Source: Synergistales bacterium
GTDB lineage: Bacteria > Synergistota > Synergistia > Synergistales > Aminobacteriaceae
Assembly: GCA_025997955.1 (NCBI GenBank)
Contig: BNVH01000008.1
Location: 5,432-69,431 of the forward strand
Length of the DNA: 64,000 nt
Reading direction: 5' to 3'
Position 1 is the stretch's first letter, and every line of letters starts with the position of its first letter. Shown piece after piece: positions 26,819-33,212 of this stretch. The notes under the pieces were generated by a model. The model did not search any database, was not told the origin of the DNA, and saw only the letters and a program-made list of their open reading frames with translations. Made by a program: the position numbers and the translations under genes.

Positions 26819-27078
26819 TTCGGTAGCCCTTTGCGGATTTCCGCAAAAGACTCAGTCATGGGATATAAGTCACCCGCCTTTTCAGCTTCTAAGCCTTCAT
26901 CTAAAAGACGGTATAGCTCTGTCTTTCCGCACAGTGTTTCGTAAGAAGCGATGCTCAATACAGCAAGATCGCCTTTACCGTTTTTGGTAATAAACACAGG
27001 TTCGTCGTATTTGTTGCAGAAATCAGAAATCTCATTGTATTTATTCCGCAAATCAGCGCTCGGTCTAATCGTCGGCAT
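26815..27078 (-). CDS. Phd/YefM-family antitoxin
   Basis: This 87-residue antitoxin starts at the ATG at 27078 with GGGGGTG upstream. The N-terminus (MPTIRPSADLRNKYNEISDF) and PVFITKNGKGDLAVLSIASY are standard Phd/YefM DNA-binding segments. The C-terminal part (LLDEGLEAEKAGDLYPM) would wrap the toxin. Autoregulation by the antitoxin-toxin complex is expected for the family. It is coupled to the toxin by an ATGA overlap. Confidence 0.87.
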   Translation of the reverse strand: MPTIRPSADLRNKYNEISDFCNKYDEPVFITKNGKGDLAVLSIASYETLCGKTELYRLLDEGLEAEKAGDLYPMTESFAEIRKGLPK

Positions 27079-27154
27079 AACAACACCCCCAATATCAATA
27101 TATGCAAAATATATCACCATACACAAATGAAGGCAATGGAAAACTCGAAAAATC

Positions 27155-27246
27155 ATCATAGCCAAGCGCGGCTTCTATGCAAATACCAGCGCAGCTCGCC
27201 ACCGGCCGACCAGATACTTGAAGAGGTTGTGAACTTGAAGCGGTAG
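27155..27246 (+). repeat. Decayed copy 1 of the flgE 3' end
   Basis: From ATCATAG to the stop codon this stretch parallels flgE 26321-26410. It keeps GCGCGGCTTC and CCAGATACTTGAAGAGG exactly and ends GAACTTGAAGCGGTAG. A 22-base middle segment replaces 20 bases of flgE, which destroys the frame. The same altered middle occurs in copy 2, so both copies descend from one duplicated unit. It lies about 110 bases before an Rpn gene. Confidence 0.85.
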
Positions 27247-27355
27247 TAATTATATAGTTCGATTTTCTCTTGCCCTCTTTTCCGAGTTTTTGGAGAAGGG
27301 GGGCTTTTGATGATAAAATAACAGCTGTATTTTTACAAAAGGCAGGTGAAAAACA

Positions 27356-28291
27356 ATTAAGCGCGAAACCTTGCATATATTCGACCTTATGCTAAAACGT
27401 CTTATAAGCCTATCGGATTCATCGACAATCCACCTTATAAACGGGCTGTTCGATAAAGACTACCCGCAAGGTAGCAAAGTGGAGTATCCGAACGTAGAAA
27501 ACGTTTCAGCGAAGTTACGAAAGCGATTATCTGATAAAGTTATAGCCATCAATGGCGACAAGTATCACATTGAGGCAGAGATAAAAGACAATGCCGAGAT
27601 TATGGTGCGTATGTTCGATTATGACTACGCAGACGCCTTAAGCGCCAAAGAGCTTCACGAAGACGGAAATATGTTCCTGAAATTCCCGGAGGCGAGAGTT
27701 ATATATTGGGAACCAACCAAAAAAACGCCTGATGAAGTGAGCTTACATTTTAAGTTCTCTAACGGGCAGGAGAGCGTATATAATGTAAAGACATTTAAGC
27801 TCTTTGACTACTCCATCAAAGAGCTTGGCGACAGAAAGCTGACGACTTTGTTACCGTTTTACGTTATGAAACTCAGGAAGAAGATAGCCGGAGCGAAAAG
27901 TTCGAAAGCTCGGCAAGGGTTATCAGGCGAGATGAAAGTTGTACTTGATGAGCTTGTAGATATCGTGGAGAGATGCGAAGCGGCCGGCACAATAGCGGAG
28001 ACCGACAGTAATGTCGTCTTGAGTATGGTGGATAGGCTCTATCAAGAGCTTTATGGTCAGTACGGAGAGCTTGCGGAGGTGGATATTATGTTGCAAGACA
28101 GGTTAGTGACGCGGTTTGAAGAAGCGTTGCTGGAAAGAGGTCAAAAAGGGCACCAAGAAGGGCGTCAAAAAGGGCGTCAAGAAGGGCTTATAGAAGCCGC
28201 TTTGAATTTACTCAAGATGGGTCTTGATAAAGAGACGGTTTCGAAAGGTACAGGGCTTTCCATGGAAGAGGTACAAAAACTAGCGTATTAA
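27356..28291 (+). CDS. Rpn-family PD-(D/E)XK nuclease (copy B), ATT start
   Basis: This 311-residue protein begins (I/M)KRETLHIFDLMLKRLISLSD. The natural N-terminus KRETLHIFD fits the family and is reached only from an ATT codon at 27356, seven bases after AGGTG; the nearest standard codon (TTG 27371) has no ribosome site. Active-site candidates are in DKVIAINGDKYHIEAEIKD, the strand with ExE. The C-terminal tail carries a four-residue-type repeat (RGQKGHQEGRQKGRQEG) followed by a helical end. It is the first of two tandem paralogues, each led by a flgE 3'-end copy. Confidence 0.8.
   Translation: MKRETLHIFDLMLKRLISLSDSSTIHLINGLFDKDYPQGSKVEYPNVENVSAKLRKRLSDKVIAINGDKYHIEAEIKDNAEIMVRMFDYDYADALSAKELHEDGNMFLKFPEARVIYWEPTKKTPDEVSLHFKFSNGQESVYNVKTFKLFDYSIKELGDRKLTTLLPFYVMKLRKKIAGAKSSKARQGLSGEMKVVLDELVDIVERCEAAGTIAETDSNVVLSMVDRLYQELYGQYGELAEVDIMLQDRLVTRFEEALLERGQKGHQEGRQKGRQEGLIEAALNLLKMGLDKETVSKGTGLSMEEVQKLAY
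28088..28291 (+). CDS. Internal start of Rpn copy B: predicted intragenic antitoxin
   Basis: GGAGGTGG at 28075-28082 lies five bases before an in-frame ATG, one of the strongest ribosome sites in the island, well inside the toxin gene. It would give a 67-residue tail protein (MLQDRLVTRFEEALLERGQK onward) including the Gly/Gln/Lys tetrad repeats. Variable numbers of four-residue repeats were reported for Rpn small proteins. The position, just before the variable tail, is the same as in copies A and C. Confidence 0.55.
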   Translation: MLQDRLVTRFEEALLERGQKGHQEGRQKGRQEGLIEAALNLLKMGLDKETVSKGTGLSMEEVQKLAY

Positions 28292-28316
28292 AAAACAAGT
28301 GCCGGATATTGCTTTA

Positions 28317-28434
28317 ACCTCACCGAGGAGTTTACGCGCCTGATCATAGACCAGCGCGGCTTCTATGCAAACACCAGCGCAGCTCGCCACCGACCGGCCA
28401 GATACTTGAAGAGGTCGTGAATTTGAAGCGGTAG
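28317..28434 (+). repeat. Decayed copy 2 of the flgE 3' end
   Basis: ACCTCACCGAGGAGTTTACG and the following bases match flgE 26297-26410, so this copy is longer at its 5' side than copy 1. It shares with copy 1 the altered 22-base middle and the downstream spacer TAGTAA...ATATAGTTCGATTTTCTC, which the real flgE lacks. It directly precedes Rpn copy C. Confidence 0.85.
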
Positions 28435-28542
28435 TAAGTATATAGTTCGATTTTCTCTTGCCCTCTTTTCCGAGTTTTTGGAGAAGGGGGTTTTTGATGA
28501 TAAAATAACAGCTGTATTTTTACAAAAGGCAGGTGAAAAACA

Positions 28543-29442
28543 ATTAAGCGCGAAACTTTGCATATATTCGACCTTATGCTAAAACGTCTTATAAGCCTAT
28601 CGGATTCATCGACAATCCACCTTATAAACGGGCTGTTCGATAAAGACTACCCGTCTGACAGCAAGGTGGAATACCCAAACATCGAACATGTCTCGCCGAA
28701 ACTGCAAAAGCGATTATCAGACAAGGTCATAATAATCAACGGCGACAAGTATCATATAGAAGCCGAGATAAAAAACAGCGCCGAGATTATGGTACGCATG
28801 TTTGATTATGACTACGCGGACGCTCTGAGCGCCAAAGAAATTCGTGAAGACGGAAGTATGCTCTTAAGGTTTCCCGAGACGAGAATTATATATTGGGAAT
28901 CCACTAAGAAAACTCCTGATGAAGTTAGTCTGCATTTTAAGTTCTCTAACGGGCAGGAGAGCGTATATAATGTAAAGACGTTTAAGCTCTTCGACTATTC
29001 CATCAAAGAGCTTGGCGACAGAAAGCTGGTGACCTTGTTGCCGTTTTACGTTATGAAGCTCAGGAAGAAGATAGCCGGAGCGAAAAGTTCGAAAGCTCGG
29101 CAAGGGTTATCAGGCGAGATGAAAGTTGTACTTGATGAGCTTGTAGATATCGTGGAGAGATGCGAAGCGGACGGCACAATAGCGGATATAGACAGCCGCG
29201 CTGTCTTGGAATGTGCTGACGACCTATATCAACAGCTTTACGGTCAATACGAGGAACTTGTGGAGGTGGACGATATGCTGAAAGAGAAATATTTGACATT
29301 TTCGGAAAGGGCAGAGTTGCGCGGAGAGAAGAAGGGTATCATTAAGGTAGCTCGAAACATGTTGAAATCGGGTGTTTCTTTTGACTTTATAGCACAAAAT
29401 ACGGGTCTTCCTATTGACGAGCTTCAGGCGTTGCAGGAGTAA
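28543..29442 (+). CDS. Rpn-family PD-(D/E)XK nuclease (copy C), ATT start
   Basis: This 299-residue paralogue of copy B has the same AGGTG-seven bases-ATT start arrangement at 28543. Residues about 120-205 are nearly identical to copy B, including LPFYVMKLRKKIAGAKSSKA. Residues about 35-115 show many silent and amino-acid differences, and the C-terminal tail after ERCEA is largely different (RGEKKGIIKVARNMLKSG onward, ending LQALQE). This mosaic suggests recombination or gene conversion. The proposed nuclease strand is DKVIIINGDKYHIEAEIKN. Confidence 0.8.
   Translation: MKRETLHIFDLMLKRLISLSDSSTIHLINGLFDKDYPSDSKVEYPNIEHVSPKLQKRLSDKVIIINGDKYHIEAEIKNSAEIMVRMFDYDYADALSAKEIREDGSMLLRFPETRIIYWESTKKTPDEVSLHFKFSNGQESVYNVKTFKLFDYSIKELGDRKLVTLLPFYVMKLRKKIAGAKSSKARQGLSGEMKVVLDELVDIVERCEADGTIADIDSRAVLECADDLYQQLYGQYEELVEVDDMLKEKYLTFSERAELRGEKKGIIKVARNMLKSGVSFDFIAQNTGLPIDELQALQE
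29275..29442 (+). CDS. Internal start of Rpn copy C: predicted intragenic antitoxin
   Basis: GGAGGTGG at 29262-29269, five bases before an in-frame ATG, would give a 55-residue tail protein (MLKEKYLTFSERAELRGEKK onward). The ribosome site is conserved with copy B although the coding sequence around it differs, which argues for selection on translation initiation. Confidence 0.55.
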   Translation: MLKEKYLTFSERAELRGEKKGIIKVARNMLKSGVSFDFIAQNTGLPIDELQALQE

Positions 29443-29458
29443 AAAAAGAAGAGACAAT

Positions 29459-29626
29459 ATGCTAAGGAGAAAAATTTGACATTTTCGGAAAAGGGCAGAG
29501 TTGCGCGGAGAGAAGAAGGAACGCATAGAAGCCGCTTTGAATTTACTCAAGATGGGTCTTGATAAAGAGACGGTTTCGAAAGGTACAGGGCTTTCCATGG
29601 AAGAGATACAAAAACTGGCGTATTAA
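29459..29626 (+). pseudogene. Orphan Rpn tail, frameshifted
   Basis: Directly after copy C lies a second version of the tail region. Its first part repeats copy C (ATGCT...TTTGACATTTTCGGAAA) but with an in-frame TGA and one extra A in the GGAAAAGGG run. Its second part (ERIEAALNLLKMGLDKETVS, then KGTGLSMEEIQKLAY) is almost identical to the tail of copy B. A TTG with AAGGG upstream could still start the second part. It is either a decayed gene end or a stored tail module. Confidence 0.7.
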
Positions 29627-29693
29627 TGTAGTAGCCCACACTAAATGTCCGACAATGACTCTATAAAAGTGTCTGCAAAAAGAACTTGAATAA

Positions 29694-29722
29694 TTTGTCC
29701 GGGAGATTAAGTCCCGGACAAA
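29694..29722. repeat. Perfect 11-base inverted repeat near transposon remnant
   Basis: TTTGTCCGGGA and TCCCGGACAAA are separated by seven bases. The hairpin sits between the orphan Rpn tail and the remnant of a transposition ATPase. It may be a transposon end structure or a terminator for either strand, although T-runs are short. Confidence 0.6.
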
Positions 29723-29731
29723 CATAGTAAG

Positions 29732-29875
29732 CTAAACCTCCAACTCGCTTACAATGACCTCTTTCACCAAGTAATCGTCAACCAACTGTTTCTTCTGGCT
29801 CGCGGCGGCCATAAGGCAAGCGTGAGATACTTTGTTCACCTTCCGAGGCCTTCCGCCTGAATAATCAATCAATTT
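29732..29875 (-). pseudogene. C-terminal remnant of a transposition-type AAA ATPase
   Basis: About 47 codons survive on the minus strand (IDYSGGRPRKVNKVSHACLM, then AAASQKKQLVDDYLVKEVIV) ending in a normal stop at 29732. This matches the C-terminal end of the ExeA/TniB-like ATPases that accompany some transposases; no upstream part of the gene is left. It marks an old transposon insertion at the right end of the Rpn island. The family assignment is from memory. Confidence 0.6.
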
Positions 29876-29896
29876 TCACTAAACTAAATTTTAATA

Positions 29897-29925
29897 TTGA
29901 CTTAGCATATAAACATAATTATAAT
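29897..29925 (+). promoter_or_regulatory. Promoter of the YfcC-type carrier
   Basis: TTGACT and TATAAT are spaced by 17 bases in a very AT-rich stretch, followed after 45 bases by the carrier gene with an AGGAGG ribosome site. Confidence 0.75.
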
Positions 29926-29970
29926 TTAACCTCGATTTTGAAATAACTAAAAATTCAGGAGGTTTTTAAA

Positions 29971-31395
29971 ATGCCGGAGTCAGTCAGCAACGTCGGAAAG
30001 GAAAAGAAACACAAGGAACTGCCTCATATTTTCGTGATACTGCTCAGTATCATCATCATCGCCATGATAGCTACTTACGTGGTGCCGGCGGGGAAATACG
30101 ACCGCGTCATGGACGAGCATTCGAAGCGCATGGTCATCGCCCCCGACAGCTTCAAATACGTGGAGAACACTCCCGTCAACCCGTTCGAGATGTTTGTTTC
30201 CTTGGAGATGGGGCTCATCGAGGCCTCGAACATCACTTTTCTCATTCTTGCGGCCTTCTCATGCATATATCTGATCGAAAAGACCGGAAGCATCGACGCG
30301 GGCATCGTGGCGATACTGCGTAAAACCAAAAACAACCAGAAGTACGAAAAAAGCGCCATTGTCATTCTGATGGTGTTGTTTTCTATATGGGGTTCCACAG
30401 GGACGTTCTCCTACGAGGAGATCATCGCGTTCGTTCCCATCTTCGTCGCGGTGAGCATTGCCTTGGGCTACGACGCGCTGGTCGGCGTAGCTATCTCGGT
30501 TGTGCCGGTCGGCATGGGGTTCGCCTCCGCTACGACCAATCCGTTTACCATAGGCGTGGCTCAAACGATCGCGGAGCTGCCGCTGTTCTCGGGTCTCGGT
30601 TTCAGGATTGCAATTCTGTGCGTAATGACGCTTTTTACGGTTGTCTACGTGCTGCGATACGCCAATATGGTCAAAAAAGACCCGTCAAAGAGCTACGTCG
30701 CCGACATCGACTACTCCGACCTCGCGGTAGACGAAGAGCGCATGAACACAGAGCTGACAGGCGCCAGAAAGCTGTCCCTGCTCACGCTGATAGCGGGCGT
30801 CTTCATAATGGCTTACGGCCTTATCTTCCTCGGTTGGTACATCAATCAGGTCGCGGCCATATTCATAATCGTGGCCATCATAGTTGGATTATTGAACAGG
30901 TGGAACGTCAATAAGATCGCCTCTACGGTCACCGACGGAATGGCGAAAGGGATACTCTCCGCCCTCATCGTCGGGGTCGCTCGGGGGATATTGGTTGTGC
31001 TGACGCGCGGCAACGTCATGGACACCATTGTGCATGCGTGCGTTTCCTATCTGGAGCATATGTCCCTTTACGTGAGCTCGATAGGCATGCTGGTGTTTCA
31101 GACGCTTCTCAATTTTCTTATTCCGTCCGGATCAGGACAGGCGGCGGTCTCCATGCCCATCATAACGCCTATAGCAGACCTCATCGGCATGAACAGGCAG
31201 ATAGCGGTTCTCATATTCCAGTTTGGCGACGGCTTCTCCAACCTTCTGTGGCCGACGGGCTTTATGGTCATAGCCTGCGCTTTGGGTAAAATTCCGCTGA
31301 GCCGCTATTACAAGTGGATCACACCGTTTTTCATATATTCACTTGTTATTCAGGTGACTTTTGTGTTGATCGCTGTCGCCATCAACTATGTTTAA
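29971..31395 (+). CDS. YfcC-family membrane carrier (C4-dicarboxylate anaerobic carrier-like)
   Basis: This 474-residue inner-membrane protein has about 12 hydrophobic helices. It starts with a polar stretch and then IFVILLSIIIIAMIATYVVP AGKYDR, the family's first helix and loop (written here with a break). FLIPSGSGQAAVSMPIITPI near residue 385 and FGDGFSNLLWPTG near residue 412 are hallmarks of the YfcC/DcuC-like superfamily, which exchanges basic amino acids or dicarboxylates. The substrate is not predictable. It is a single-gene transcript between a strong promoter and a strong terminator. Confidence 0.88.
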   Translation: MPESVSNVGKEKKHKELPHIFVILLSIIIIAMIATYVVPAGKYDRVMDEHSKRMVIAPDSFKYVENTPVNPFEMFVSLEMGLIEASNITFLILAAFSCIYLIEKTGSIDAGIVAILRKTKNNQKYEKSAIVILMVLFSIWGSTGTFSYEEIIAFVPIFVAVSIALGYDALVGVAISVVPVGMGFASATTNPFTIGVAQTIAELPLFSGLGFRIAILCVMTLFTVVYVLRYANMVKKDPSKSYVADIDYSDLAVDEERMNTELTGARKLSLLTLIAGVFIMAYGLIFLGWYINQVAAIFIIVAIIVGLLNRWNVNKIASTVTDGMAKGILSALIVGVARGILVVLTRGNVMDTIVHACVSYLEHMSLYVSSIGMLVFQTLLNFLIPSGSGQAAVSMPIITPIADLIGMNRQIAVLIFQFGDGFSNLLWPTGFMVIACALGKIPLSRYYKWITPFFIYSLVIQVTFVLIAVAINYV

Positions 31396-31412
31396 AGCTG
31401 TAATATAAACCT

Positions 31413-31455
31413 AACCAAAAAGTGCTGAAGTGTTTATATTTCAGCACTTTTTGGT
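31413..31455. terminator. Strong bidirectional terminator
   Basis: A perfect 17-base-pair stem (AACCAAAAAGTGCTGAA with its complement) and a nine-base loop separate the carrier gene from the convergent coaD. The A-rich 5' arm and T-rich 3' arm allow termination in both directions. Confidence 0.9.
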
Positions 31456-31487
31456 TCCTATTCCGCCGAACGCCTCTACGGATTACT

Positions 31488-31979
31488 CTATTCAGATCTA
31501 TGAAATTTTTCTCTGAGCTTTCTCTCCACAATCGGCGGAACCATACCGGGAACCACAGCGCCGAACCTGTAGATGTCGCGCACGGCGTTGCTTGAAATGT
31601 AAGAATACCGCGCTTCCGTCACTATAAAAAACGTCTCTATGTCGGGCGATAACTGTCTATTCATGAGAGCTGTCTGAAACTCGTACTCGAAGTCGGACAT
31701 CGCGCGAAGCCCCCGGATAATTACGCGAAACTTTTGCTGTTTCATATAATCTACCAACAGCCCTCCGAAATGATTCACTGTGACGTTAGGGAGATGAGCG
31801 AGCGCCTCTTTGGCCATTTCGCAGCGTTCCTCCGTAGTGAACGTAGATTGTTTTTGCGGATTTATGAGGACGCTGACCTCAAGCTCGTCGAAGACGGCGG
31901 CCGCCCGTTCCGCTATATAGATATGCCCATTCGTTATCGGGTCGAACGAACCGGGATAAAGCGCTCGTGTGTGCTTCAC
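31488..31979 (-). CDS. coaD: Phosphopantetheine adenylyltransferase
   Basis: This 163-residue enzyme catalyses the fourth step of coenzyme A synthesis, adenylation of 4'-phosphopantetheine. The nucleotidyltransferase signature YPGSFDPITNGHIYIAERA is at the N-terminus. RGLRAMSDFEYEFQTALMNR and the late YSYISSNAVRDI motif are present. It starts with GTG at 31979 behind AAGGAGG. Length and motifs are canonical. Confidence 0.96.
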   Translation of the reverse strand: MKHTRALYPGSFDPITNGHIYIAERAAAVFDELEVSVLINPQKQSTFTTEERCEMAKEALAHLPNVTVNHFGGLLVDYMKQQKFRVIIRGLRAMSDFEYEFQTALMNRQLSPDIETFFIVTEARYSYISSNAVRDIYRFGAVVPGMVPPIVERKLREKFHRSE

Positions 31980-32137
31980 AAAAGAGCCTCCTTGGCGCCA
32001 AAACGCGCGCCCTTTATTTTTTGCGCACTCATTGTAACATACTGAACGCGATATTTTTTGATATTGAGACTATAATAGACTTTGTGTAAGGAATAATTGC
32101 AAACATAATTTCAAAATGTAAAGGAGATCGTCGTTCG

Positions 32138-33205
32138 ATGGTGAGTTTTATTTCTTTTGTAATCGTTATAGGCATATGTGTTTTGGTTCACGAATACGGG
32201 CATTACATAACGAGCAGGCTCTTGAGTGTTCAAGTTCACGAGTTTGCTCTGGGCATGGGGCCGGTTATCATAAAAAAGGAAACATCCGCGCTTAATCCCG
32301 GACATCAAAACAGCGCTATGACTTGGTCGTGGCGTTTGTTCCCGGTTGGAGGATTTTGCCGTATAGCCGGCATGGGTGAAGAAGAAGACGGAGAGGCCGT
32401 CATAGTCGGCATGGGGTTTAACGAGCAGCCCTCTTGGAAGCGTTTTTTGATTCTGCTGGACGGCTCCCTCAATAATGTTATATTGGCCTTGCTTCTCACG
32501 GCGTTTTTCCTTTATGGCCACGGTTATCTCAAGATGAACGACACTCAGATAGGTGAGATAATGGAGGGCTTCCCAGCCGCGTCGGCCGGGCTTAGGAATG
32601 GCGACCGTATTGTTCAAGTCGGGGACAAACAAGTGTCCGAGTGGCGCGAAATGTCCTCCGCCTTGCGCGCCGCGGCTACGATTGAAAGCGATGTGTCTCT
32701 CGTCATAGAGCGAGAGGGTAAAAAGTTCGACCTCAAAATAGCGGTTCCCGTCAGCAAAGAGCACGGATACCCCATGCTTGGCGTCACTCCGATATTGGAG
32801 CGTTATACGGCGTCAGGCGCTATACAAAACGCCGCTGGCTACACATGGCGGATGACAATCATGATGTATAGAGCCATCTGGGACTGGGTGACCCAGAAAG
32901 AGGAGATGGACGTCACAGGACCGGTTGGCATAGCGTCGATGTCGGGCAGGGCTATGCGAGAAGGGATATGGAGCTTCGCGGCGTTTTTGGCCATGATAAG
33001 CCTGAATTTGGGGCTTCTCAATCTCCTTCCCATTCCGGCGCTCGACGGCGGGCGCATTCTCTTTGTGCTCGTGGAGATGATTTTGCGCAGGAGGCTGCCC
33101 GAGAGAGTGGAGAACTGGATTCACACCGCGGGGTTTGTCCTGCTCATAGCGCTCATGGCCTTTGTTACATGGCAGGATATTTACAGGCTGTTTTTTGTCG
33201 AATAA
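32138..33205 (+). CDS. rseP: Site-2 intramembrane metalloprotease RseP
   Basis: This 355-residue zinc protease cuts membrane-bound anti-sigma factors or signal-peptide remnants within the bilayer. The active site HEYGH is in the first helix (residues about 18-22), a single PDZ domain lies at residues about 125-200, and the second metal ligand is in LLPIPALDGGRILF at about residue 300. AAAGGAG precedes the ATG. It is followed at seven bases by ispG, an arrangement common in bacteria. Confidence 0.95.
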   Translation: MVSFISFVIVIGICVLVHEYGHYITSRLLSVQVHEFALGMGPVIIKKETSALNPGHQNSAMTWSWRLFPVGGFCRIAGMGEEEDGEAVIVGMGFNEQPSWKRFLILLDGSLNNVILALLLTAFFLYGHGYLKMNDTQIGEIMEGFPAASAGLRNGDRIVQVGDKQVSEWREMSSALRAAATIESDVSLVIEREGKKFDLKIAVPVSKEHGYPMLGVTPILERYTASGAIQNAAGYTWRMTIMMYRAIWDWVTQKEEMDVTGPVGIASMSGRAMREGIWSFAAFLAMISLNLGLLNLLPIPALDGGRILFVLVEMILRRRLPERVENWIHTAGFVLLIALMAFVTWQDIYRLFFVE

Positions 33206-33212
33206 ATAACCC

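Noticed and set aside
30387..30914. A 175-codon frame in another phase of the YfcC-type gene
   Set aside because: It is rich in Arg/His and lacks hydrophobic patterning; it is a frame shadow of the carrier gene.
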